This document shows positions 6,839-12,483 of a stretch of 12,483 bases of DNA, in pieces. The notes under the pieces were generated by a model. That model was not told the origin of the DNA, did not search any database, and was given only the letters and a program-made list of their open reading frames with translations. This stretch comes from JAXFPC01 sp034180005 (GTDB lineage: Bacteria; Bacillota; Negativicutes; Acidaminococcales; Acidaminococcaceae), in assembly GCA_034180005.1 (NCBI GenBank), contig JAXFPC010000048.1, positions 1 to 12,483 on the forward strand, in the 5' to 3' direction. Position 1 is the stretch's first letter; each line of letters starts with the position of its first letter. Made by a program: the position numbers and the translations under genes.

Positions 6839-6979
6839 AATTCACTGTATCATTCTTGGAAAAATTTACAGACGAAATATTTGATGTTTTACGCCGGATA
6901 GAAGAATCATTGCAGATTTTTGCGTTCGCGAGATAGTGAATCCGAAATTATTATAAAAATTAAGGCATATACCGATAAC

Positions 6980-7054
6980 GATGTAAAGATTTTCCGCTTT
7001 GTTGTCTTCCTTATTTTGCAATCGCCTTTATAATTTTGTAATCTTCTTTACATC
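6980..7054. repeat. Perfect 9-bp inverted repeat, wide spacing
   Basis: GATGTAAAG at 6980-6988 and CTTTACATC at 7046-7054 are exact inverses with 57 bases between them. The enclosed stretch includes the possible -10 TATAAT (7029-7034). The arms could be paired operator half-sites for a looping regulator, or a chance repeat in AT-rich DNA. Confidence 0.35.
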
Positions 7055-7110
7055 ACGAAAAGTATTATGTATACAACAGCCATCTTTAAACATCTAGGCA
7101 GGAAAATTAT

Positions 7111-7146
7111 CTGTCACACCGAATATTTTCTGCAAATGTGTGACAG
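7111..7146 (+). promoter_or_regulatory. Perfect inverted repeat upstream of the TRAP receptor gene (operator or leader hairpin)
   Basis: CTGTCACAC at 7111-7119 and GTGTGACAG at 7138-7146 are exact 9-bp inverses with an 18-base centre, ending 28 bases before the ribosome site at 7174. As DNA it could be an operator. As RNA it forms a stable stem in the leader. A competing stem (GCAG-bulge-AAAAT near 7098-7107 with ATTTTCTGC at 7125-7133) overlaps it, so the two are mutually exclusive or pseudoknotted. Confidence 0.45.
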
Positions 7147-7188
7147 TGATCGTTTGCTGGCACGTATCAAAATAAGGAGGGGATTTGT

Positions 7189-8160
7189 ATGAAAAAATTG
7201 TTGGCATTTTTGGTCGGTATTTTTGTTATTTCCTCAGTCGTCGCAGGATGCTCAGGCGGTGACAAGAAAGAAGCCGGAAAACCGGCGGCTCAAAAGTTCG
7301 TTAATATAGCTACCGGCGGAACATCAGGAACGTATTTTCCGTTGGGTGGAGCTTTAGCGGACATCCTCAACAAAAATATACCAGGGTGCAATGCTTCAGC
7401 TCAATCAACAGGTGCGTCTGTTGCCAATGTTAATCTTCTCAGTCAGGGTAAAGTAGATATTGCGTTCATTCAGAATGATATTGCTTACTACGCAGCTAAC
7501 GGTACCGAAATGTTTAAGGACAAAAAGGTTCCTTCTCTCCAAGGGTTGGCAACGCTTTATCCGGAAACGGTACAAATTGTGACGCTTAAAAAATCCGGCA
7601 TAAATTCCGTTGCCGATTTCAAAGGCAAACGCATCGCCGTTGGCGCCGCAGGTTCCGGAACTGAGGCCAATGCTCGTCAGATAATGGAAGCCTACGGTAT
7701 TAAATACGACGACATTAAAGTTCAGTATTTGTCATTTGGCGAGGCTGCCAGTGCTTTGAAGGACGGAAATGTTGACGCTGCATTCGTAACCGCCGGCCAT
7801 CCGACAGCAGCTATTCAGGATATCGCCACCCAAAACGAAATCGTTATGGTTCCTGTTGACGGAGATAAAGCGGACGAGCTTATTAAAAAGTATCCTTTCT
7901 ACACAAAACTTGTTATCAAATCCGGTACTTATGCCAAACAAAGCGCCGACGTTCCTGCTGTTGCAGTTAAATGCATGCTTGCCGTTACGGATAAGTTAAG
8001 TGCGGATGACGCTTATAATATCGTTAAAGCGCTTTATGGAAATCTTGACCGCATGAAAGCTGCTCATTCCGCAGCTAATGCAGTGACTAAGGATACTGCT
8101 AATGCCGGCATGTCTATCAAACTTAACCCCGGTGCTGAAAAATTTTTCAATGAAAAATAA
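7189..8160 (+). CDS. TAXI family TRAP transporter substrate-binding lipoprotein
   Basis: A 323-residue extracytoplasmic solute receptor of the TAXI class (TRAP-associated extracytoplasmic immunogenic), which captures a substrate outside the membrane and hands it to a TRAP permease driven by an ion gradient. Residues 1-20 are a lipoprotein signal peptide (Lys-Lys, hydrophobic core) ending in lipobox VAGC with acylated Cys21, followed by a Gly/Lys-rich linker. The mature domain opens with the TAXI hallmark ATGGTSGTYFPLGGAL. It carries GAAGSGTEANARQIME in the mid-protein hinge region, typical of the TAXI/NMT1-like fold. Characterised TAXI receptors bind glutamate or 2-oxoglutarate, but the ligand here cannot be read from sequence. 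The AAGGAGG site at 7174-7180 supports the ATG. It is the first gene of the operon, with DUF1850 and the fused permease downstream. A terminator lies right after it, so it is probably the most expressed. Confidence 0.93.
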   Translation: MKKLLAFLVGIFVISSVVAGCSGGDKKEAGKPAAQKFVNIATGGTSGTYFPLGGALADILNKNIPGCNASAQSTGASVANVNLLSQGKVDIAFIQNDIAYYAANGTEMFKDKKVPSLQGLATLYPETVQIVTLKKSGINSVADFKGKRIAVGAAGSGTEANARQIMEAYGIKYDDIKVQYLSFGEAASALKDGNVDAAFVTAGHPTAAIQDIATQNEIVMVPVDGDKADELIKKYPFYTKLVIKSGTYAKQSADVPAVAVKCMLAVTDKLSADDAYNIVKALYGNLDRMKAAHSAANAVTKDTANAGMSIKLNPGAEKFFNEK

Positions 8161-8166
8161 TAAATT

Positions 8167-8694
8167 ATGACACCGTTTGCAAAAGACCGGTTGCCGGGTT
8201 CTGCCGGTTGCCGGTCTTTTTTAAAGAGAATATGTAGCGTATTATTTTTAGCGCTTGCGCTTTTGGCATGGAGAGGCGCGCAGCTAGCGCTTGTCATAGA
8301 GCCTGAAGACGATAGACATCACATGCTTTGTATGCCGACGCAGGCAGGAAAAAAATTTTATATAAGTCTAACGCATTCTGTAGAAAAAACTACATGGAAT
8401 GATTATTTTGTAGTGAGAGGAGAAAGAAACCTTCTGCTCACTCACACAATTTTTGAATCTCTCGGCTGGGGATTTCCCTATGGAGAAGAAAGCGGAAGCA
8501 TAACGCGCACGAATGATAATAAATTTAGCTTGACTGTAAACAGAAAATACACTTCCTTACCGCTACGCATATCTGAGCAGTCAAGACAAAAACTCGTCTA
8601 TGACGACAAAACATATGACCTGATTGATTTGTACGGACAAGGAACAGCTTTGCGTATCAGTGTAATGCGTCGTTATCAATGCTGGATAAAATGA
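8167..8694 (+). CDS. DUF1850 domain protein of the TAXI-TRAP operon
   Basis: A 175-residue protein with one N-terminal membrane segment (about residues 22-40), with the rest probably outside the membrane. The body fits DUF1850: a THSVEKT motif with His70, Glu73 and Lys74, then FESLGWGFPYGEE at about 96-108. DUF1850 proteins are commonly encoded next to TAXI receptors and fused TRAP permeases; their role is not established and accessory transport or assembly is inferred. The ATG at 8167 is six bases after the receptor stop and has no clear ribosome site, so translation is probably coupled. Codons 5-19 encode both strands of an intrinsic terminator (8181-8222), which explains the odd basic, glycine-rich start before the hydrophobic segment. 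No better in-frame start is seen downstream: the next candidate is a TTG inside the membrane segment. Confidence 0.8.
   Translation: MTPFAKDRLPGSAGCRSFLKRICSVLFLALALLAWRGAQLALVIEPEDDRHHMLCMPTQAGKKFYISLTHSVEKTTWNDYFVVRGERNLLLTHTIFESLGWGFPYGEESGSITRTNDNKFSLTVNRKYTSLPLRISEQSRQKLVYDDKTYDLIDLYGQGTALRISVMRRYQCWIK
8181..8222 (+). terminator. Intrinsic terminator/attenuator inside the start of the DUF1850 gene
   Basis: AAAAGACCGG at 8181-8190 pairs perfectly with CCGGTCTTTT at 8211-8220. Two G-U pairs around one mismatch and a CCGG/CCGG inner stem (8194-8197 with 8204-8207) follow, closed by a 6-nt loop. Six T residues (8217-8222) come directly after. It begins 20 bases after the receptor stop, so it should end many transcripts after the receptor gene and lower permease mRNA. 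Confidence 0.85.
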
Positions 8695-8719
8695 TATTTT
8701 AGAGAGGAGGCATGTCCAC

Positions 8720-10666
8720 GTGTCTTCAAAGGATTTTCAAGAACTGACGGCTGAAGAGGTCATGCAAAAATTTGACAAAGAGTCTGATAAGAGAGAACTA
8801 TCAGGAGTGTGGAAATATATCGTAAACGGTATCTGCATCGCTTTTGCGATATTTCAGCTTTATACGGCAACTTTCGGTATTTTAGATGCTCATCTTCAGC
8901 GTGCGATTCATTTGGCGTTCGGATTTATGCTCATATTCCTGCTTTACCCCGGCAGAAAATTGTGGTCACGAAGTATGATGCATCCGGCAGATATTGTTTT
9001 TGCCGTCGTCAGCGCCGCGTCGGCTTTGTACATTGTGGTAAATTACAGCGAGCTTGTTCTGCGCGCCGGCATGAACAACGAAACTGATTTTATCGTTGGC
9101 GTTGTAGGCACGTTGATGGTTTTTGAAGCTGCGCGTCGAGTAGTCGGCTGGCCGATGATAACCGTAGCGCTTCTTTTTATTGCTTACGCTTTTGCCGGAC
9201 CCTATATACCCGGAGTTATGGCGCATCGCGGCGTTCAGGTGCAGGAGCTTTTCGACCATCTTTTTTTCACGACGGAAGGAATTTTCGGAACGCCTATGGG
9301 AGTTTCCTCCACGTTTATCTATCTGTTTATTCTCTTCGGATCTTATCTTGAAGCGACAGGCTTGGGAAAATTTTTCATAGATTTAGCCAATGCCGTAGCC
9401 GGTTGGGCTGCCGGAGGACCTGCTAAAGTTGCCGTTCTATCTTCCGGTTTGATGGGAACGGTATCGGGATCTTCAGTGGGAAATGTTGCCGGAACAGGCG
9501 CCTTTACCATCCCCATGATGAAGAAGCTCGGCTATCGTCCCGCATTTGCCGGCGCGGTTGAAGCAGCAGCGTCGACCGGCGGACAATTGATGCCGCCTGT
9601 GATGGGAGCTGCAGCGTTTTTAATGGCTGAATTCGTAGGAGTTCCTTATTTTGATGTTGTTAAGGCTGCCGTAATACCCGCGCTACTTTATTACATAGGC
9701 GTATGGTTGGGAGTTCATTACGAAGCTAAAAAGTTCGGGCTCAAAGGAACTCCAAGAGAAGAACTGCCTAAATTTCTGCCTCTTTTTGCTGAAAAAGGGC
9801 ATTTGGCCATCCCGCTCGCTGTCATCGTCTACCTTCTCGTAAGCGGATATACTCCCATGCGCGCAGCACTGGCTGCAATCGTTCTCAGTATTATTTGTGC
9901 TTGCGCGCGCTCCTCTACACGAATCACTTTCAAACAGATACTTCAAGGTTTGATTGACGGTTCCAAAGGTGTGCTGGGCGTTTTGATCGCCTGCGCCACT
10001 GCAGGTATTATAATCGGTGTTGTGACAAAGACCGGTGTAGGGCTAAAGGTTGCCACGGCTTTGCTGGATCTTGCGGGTGGCAAACTTTTGCCGGCGATGT
10101 TCTTTACAATGATCACTTCGCTGATTTTAGGAATGGGTGTTCCAACTACCGCCAACTATGTTATAACTTCCACCATAGCTGCGCCGGCGTTGGTACAGAT
10201 GAATGTACCTGTATTGGCTGCGCATATGTTTGCTTTTTACTTTGGTATCGTGGCAGACGTAACTCCTCCGGTAGCTTTAGCTGCCTATGCGGGGGCAGGA
10301 ATTGCGGGCGCCAATCCGATGCGTTGCGGCGTTATTGCAGCCAAGCTTGCGATAGCAGCTTTTATAGTACCCTATATTTTCGTACTGGCTCCGGAACTGC
10401 TGATGATCAATGCCACAGCATTCACAATATTCCTAAGCGCAATGACTGCCATCATCGGCATGTGGGGACTGTCAGTATCCATGATAGGTTTTTGCGAAAA
10501 TCTTTTGAATTCTGTCCAACGTATTCTGTTTTTTATCGGAGGTTTATGTATGATTGTACCGGGTACAATTACGGATGCGGTCGGCATAGCTCTGATGATT
10601 TCAGCATATCTTTGGCAGAAGACAAATAAAATTAAAGGCGCAATCGAACAAAAAGAAGACTTTTAA
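8720..10666 (+). CDS. TRAP transporter fused permease (4TM/12TM)
   Basis: A 648-residue integral membrane protein combining the small (DctQ-like) and large (DctM-like) TRAP permease parts, the form usual for TAXI systems. About 30 cytosolic residues are followed by hydrophobic segments throughout: the first four (about residues 33-140) are the small-subunit part and the rest is the DctM domain. DctM landmarks are MGTVSGSSVGNVAGTG at 245-260, then the STGGQLMPP stretch, and GMGVPTTANYV at 471-481 followed by a FGIVADVTPPVALAAYAGA segment, which correspond to the re-entrant loops. It should import the receptor's ligand with Na+ or H+. The start is a GTG at 8720, nine bases after GGAGG (8706-8710). 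An ATG at 8712 is in another frame and soon hits a stop. It is the last gene of the operon, followed at once by a terminator. Confidence 0.93.
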   Translation: MSSKDFQELTAEEVMQKFDKESDKRELSGVWKYIVNGICIAFAIFQLYTATFGILDAHLQRAIHLAFGFMLIFLLYPGRKLWSRSMMHPADIVFAVVSAASALYIVVNYSELVLRAGMNNETDFIVGVVGTLMVFEAARRVVGWPMITVALLFIAYAFAGPYIPGVMAHRGVQVQELFDHLFFTTEGIFGTPMGVSSTFIYLFILFGSYLEATGLGKFFIDLANAVAGWAAGGPAKVAVLSSGLMGTVSGSSVGNVAGTGAFTIPMMKKLGYRPAFAGAVEAAASTGGQLMPPVMGAAAFLMAEFVGVPYFDVVKAAVIPALLYYIGVWLGVHYEAKKFGLKGTPREELPKFLPLFAEKGHLAIPLAVIVYLLVSGYTPMRAALAAIVLSIICACARSSTRITFKQILQGLIDGSKGVLGVLIACATAGIIIGVVTKTGVGLKVATALLDLAGGKLLPAMFFTMITSLILGMGVPTTANYVITSTIAAPALVQMNVPVLAAHMFAFYFGIVADVTPPVALAAYAGAGIAGANPMRCGVIAAKLAIAAFIVPYIFVLAPELLMINATAFTIFLSAMTAIIGMWGLSVSMIGFCENLLNSVQRILFFIGGLCMIVPGTITDAVGIALMISAYLWQKTNKIKGAIEQKEDF

Positions 10667-10668
10667 AG

Positions 10669-10703
10669 AAAAACCCCTCGGTTTTAACAAATCGAGGGGT
10701 TTT
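10669..10703 (+). terminator. Intrinsic terminator of the TRAP operon
   Basis: AAAACCCCTCG at 10670-10680 pairs perfectly with CGAGGGGTTTT at 10693-10703 around a 12-nt loop, starting a few bases after the permease stop. The A-rich left flank could also support termination from the opposite strand. Confidence 0.9.
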
Positions 10704-10747
10704 CATAAATTTTTAACAATAGTAATTTAAAAAATCAAGCTTTCAAT

Positions 10748-10776
10748 TTGTCAGAGCCAACCATATAGTGTATAAT
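10748..10776 (+). promoter_or_regulatory. Near-consensus promoter of the ribonuclease J gene
   Basis: TTGTCA at 10748-10753 and a perfect TATAAT at 10771-10776 are separated by 17 bases. Transcription should start near 10783 and leave a leader of about 135 nt before the TTG start at 10918, unusually long compared with the other genes here. Confidence 0.75.
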
Positions 10777-10821
10777 GTACAATAGAGTAGGTGTGCGGAT
10801 GTACTTGATTTTTCCATTGTT

Positions 10822-10845
10822 TTTATTGTATGACAATAAATTTTT
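10822..10845 (+). promoter_or_regulatory. Leader hairpin with T-run upstream of the ribonuclease J gene
   Basis: TTTATTGT (10822-10829) and ACAATAAA (10833-10840) form a perfect 8-bp stem with a 3-nt loop, followed by TTTTT (10841-10845). It looks like an intrinsic terminator but the stem has a single G-C pair, so it is weak. It may be an attenuation, pausing or RNase-processing element within the leader. Confidence 0.35.
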
Positions 10846-10917
10846 GAGCGTGCGGTATTTCAAGAAAACTGTGTATTACTTTTTAGAACAATTACAAATT
10901 TTGGAGGTGCAATTATA

Positions 10918-12483
10918 TTGGCAAAAGAACAAAAAAAATTACAGATAATCCCGTTGGGCGGGTTAGGAGAAATAGGCAAGAACATGACGGCATTTCGTTA
11001 CGGCGACGAAATAATAGTCATAGATGCCGGTTTGATGTTCCCCGAAGATGACATGCTCGGAATCGATCTCGTTATTCCGGACATTACCTATCTGCTTGAG
11101 AACAGAGATAAAATAAAGGCTATTTTTCTGACTCACGGGCATGAAGATCACATAGGTGCTCTGCCATACGTGATGAAACAAATAGATGTTCCTGTTTATG
11201 GCACAGCTCTTACGTTGGGAATATTACATGGAAGGTTGAAAGAAAACAGAGTAAGCTCTGCAAACCTGCAAACTGTAAAACCGGGAGATATAATAAAAGC
11301 CGGCGTATTTACCGTTGATTTTATCAGAGTAAATCACAGTATTCCAGATGCTGTAGCTCTCGCTATAACAACTCCTATGGGGGTTGTTATTCATACCGGC
11401 GATTTTAAAATTGACCACACACCTGTCGACGGAGAAGTCACGGAGTTCAGTAAATTCGCCGAATACGGCAATCGCGGCGTTTTGGCACTTTTGGCAGACA
11501 GTACGAATGCTGAACGCCCCGGCTTTACTGCAAGTGAAAAAGTTGTGGGACAAACATTTGACGACGAATTTCGCTCGGCTAAAAAGCGTATTATCGTAGC
11601 GACATTTTCTTCCAACGTTCATCGTATCCAGCAAGTTGTTGATGCAGCGGTGAAGTATAAGCGCAAGGTGGCTGTCATAGGACGCAGCATGATCAACGTG
11701 GTAAACATTGCCAAAGAATTAGGATATTTAAAAGCGCCTGAAGGAGTCATAATAGATATCGATGAAACGCGCAACTACAGCGATGAACAAATTGTTATCA
11801 TAACAACAGGCAGTCAGGGTGAACCTATGTCAGCTTTGACGCGCATGGCACTGAACGACCACAAAAAAGTTAATATCAAGCCGGGAGATACGGTTATTAT
11901 CTCCGCTACACCTATCCCGGGTAACGAAAAGCTTGTCTCGAGGACTATAAATCATCTTTATAAACTCGGAGCGGAAGTTATCTACGAAAAATCCAACGGT
12001 GTTCACGTATCGGGACATGCCAGTCAGGAAGAAATAAAGCTGATACATAATTTGGTAAGACCGCAGTTCTTCATACCTGTTCACGGAGAATATCGCCACC
12101 TCATGAAGCATGCCGGCATTGCCGAAAGTCTCGGCATGCCTAAGGAGAATATTTTAATAGCCGAAAACGGCAGCATAATTGAAGTAAAGAAAACAGGCAT
12201 ATCTCTCAACGGTAAAGTTCCTTCCGGAAAAGTTCTTGTTGACGGACTTGGAGTAGGTGATGTCGGCAATATAGTGCTCAGAGATCGTCGTCAACTTTCT
12301 CAAGACGGCATTATGATAGTTGTCGTAACAGTAGACAAAGAGAACTGTCATATCGTATCCGGGCCTGATATAGTATCCAGAGGTTTTGTTTATGTGCGTG
12401 AGGCGGAAGGCCTTATGGAAGATGCTCAAGAAAAAGTTAGAGCTGCATTAGAGCGTTGCGAAGAACAAAAGGTATCCGAATGG
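10918..12483 (+). CDS. rnj: Ribonuclease J (partial, 3' end outside window)
   Basis: A beta-CASP metallo-beta-lactamase ribonuclease with 5'-to-3' exonuclease and endonuclease activity in mRNA decay and rRNA maturation. The start is a TTG at 10918 with GGAGGT at 10903-10908; there is no ATG or GTG in frame before the first conserved motif LGGLGEIGKN (residues 14-23). The metal-site motif HGHEDH gives His73, His75, Asp77 and His78, nearly the numbering of B. subtilis RNase J1. Further metal ligands are His140 in NHSIPDAV and Asp162 in HTGDFKID, and His389 lies in VHGEYRHL. The beta-CASP part includes ATFSSNVHRIQQ, TTGSQGEPMSAL and the HVSGHAS motif with His363 and His367. The reading frame is open to the window edge, giving 522 codons; typical family members are about 555 residues, so roughly the last 30-40 are missing. 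The gene is monocistronic as far as seen, with its own promoter. Confidence 0.95.
   Translation, partial: MAKEQKKLQIIPLGGLGEIGKNMTAFRYGDEIIVIDAGLMFPEDDMLGIDLVIPDITYLLENRDKIKAIFLTHGHEDHIGALPYVMKQIDVPVYGTALTLGILHGRLKENRVSSANLQTVKPGDIIKAGVFTVDFIRVNHSIPDAVALAITTPMGVVIHTGDFKIDHTPVDGEVTEFSKFAEYGNRGVLALLADSTNAERPGFTASEKVVGQTFDDEFRSAKKRIIVATFSSNVHRIQQVVDAAVKYKRKVAVIGRSMINVVNIAKELGYLKAPEGVIIDIDETRNYSDEQIVIITTGSQGEPMSALTRMALNDHKKVNIKPGDTVIISATPIPGNEKLVSRTINHLYKLGAEVIYEKSNGVHVSGHASQEEIKLIHNLVRPQFFIPVHGEYRHLMKHAGIAESLGMPKENILIAENGSIIEVKKTGISLNGKVPSGKVLVDGLGVGDVGNIVLRDRRQLSQDGIMIVVVTVDKENCHIVSGPDIVSRGFVYVREAEGLMEDAQEKVRAALERCEEQKVSEW

Larger units (their letters stand above)
6749..7188. other. Divergent intergenic region, about 440 bases
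   Basis: This separates the minus-strand EF-hand-like gene from the transporter operon. It holds the minus-strand leader and promoter (to 6838), then an AT-rich middle part (about 6839-6979) where I see nothing nameable. Two long inverted repeats follow (6980-7054 and 7111-7146), then the AAGGAGG ribosome site (7174-7180) for the receptor gene. The + promoter is not clear: TATAAT at 7029-7034 is a perfect -10 but lacks a good -35 at 16-18 bases. Confidence 0.55.

Noticed and set aside
6832..6936. 34-codon plus-strand frame in the divergent intergenic region
   Set aside because: It has no ribosome site, and its start overlaps the -35 of the minus-strand promoter. The helix-like composition is not enough to support a gene.
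7139..7170. Possible promoter directly before the TRAP receptor ribosome site (TGTGAC and TATCAA)
   Set aside because: The spacer is 20 bases and the -10 is poor; not better than chance.
11224..11634. Minus-strand open frame of 136 codons within ribonuclease J
   Set aside because: It is a shadow of a strongly conserved coding region, with no promoter, ribosome site or recognisable product.
1..12483. Search by eye for CRISPR arrays, insertion sequences, phage genes, tRNAs and toxin-antitoxin or defence genes
   Set aside because: No regular direct repeats, transposase motifs, tRNA cloverleaf signatures or defence-family motifs were seen.

Overview
The window looks like chromosome of a diderm (Gram-negative-envelope) Firmicute, most likely a member of the Negativicutes. 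This is inference from gene content. Lipopolysaccharide-type genes (an O-antigen-ligase-like protein, a GT4 glycosyltransferase and dTDP-glucose 4,6-dehydratase) sit beside a ribonuclease J of the Firmicutes type. Shine-Dalgarno sites are strong, the base composition looks moderately AT-rich, and several genes start with GTG or TTG. I see no phage, transposon, tRNA, rRNA or CRISPR array.

Layout from left to right. (1) 73-279: a small 4-oxalocrotonate-tautomerase-family enzyme, followed by an inverted repeat. (2) 490-3788: a tightly packed + strand surface-polysaccharide operon (GT4 glycosyltransferase, O-antigen ligase/polymerase-like membrane protein, rfbB) with a promoter before it. (3) 3789-4107: a gene-free stretch with four successive inverted repeats, then a promoter. 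(4) 4108-6251: a stand-alone FMN-binding glutamate-synthase-like protein with an N-terminal rubredoxin-like zinc or iron site, then purC. (5) 6318-6376: a strong bidirectional terminator shared with a convergent minus-strand gene (6389-6748) that encodes a small unrecognised protein with an EF-hand-like loop. (6) 6749-7188: a divergent intergenic region with a good minus-strand promoter and several inverted repeats. (7) 7189-10666: a TAXI-type TRAP transporter operon (lipoprotein substrate receptor, DUF1850 membrane-anchored protein, fused 4TM/12TM permease) closed by a terminator. (8) 10748-12483: ribonuclease J with a near-consensus promoter and a roughly 135-nt leader; the gene runs off the window after 522 codons.

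The transporter operon has the clearest regulatory architecture. A strong intrinsic terminator lies inside the first codons of the DUF1850 gene, directly after the receptor gene. This probably makes receptor mRNA more abundant than permease mRNA and may couple read-through to translation. The most novel-looking protein is the minus-strand EF-hand-like gene. The glutamate-synthase-like protein lacks both the glutaminase domain and a GltD partner here, and its rubredoxin-like head suggests a different electron route. Nothing in the window is clearly a new defence or mobile system.
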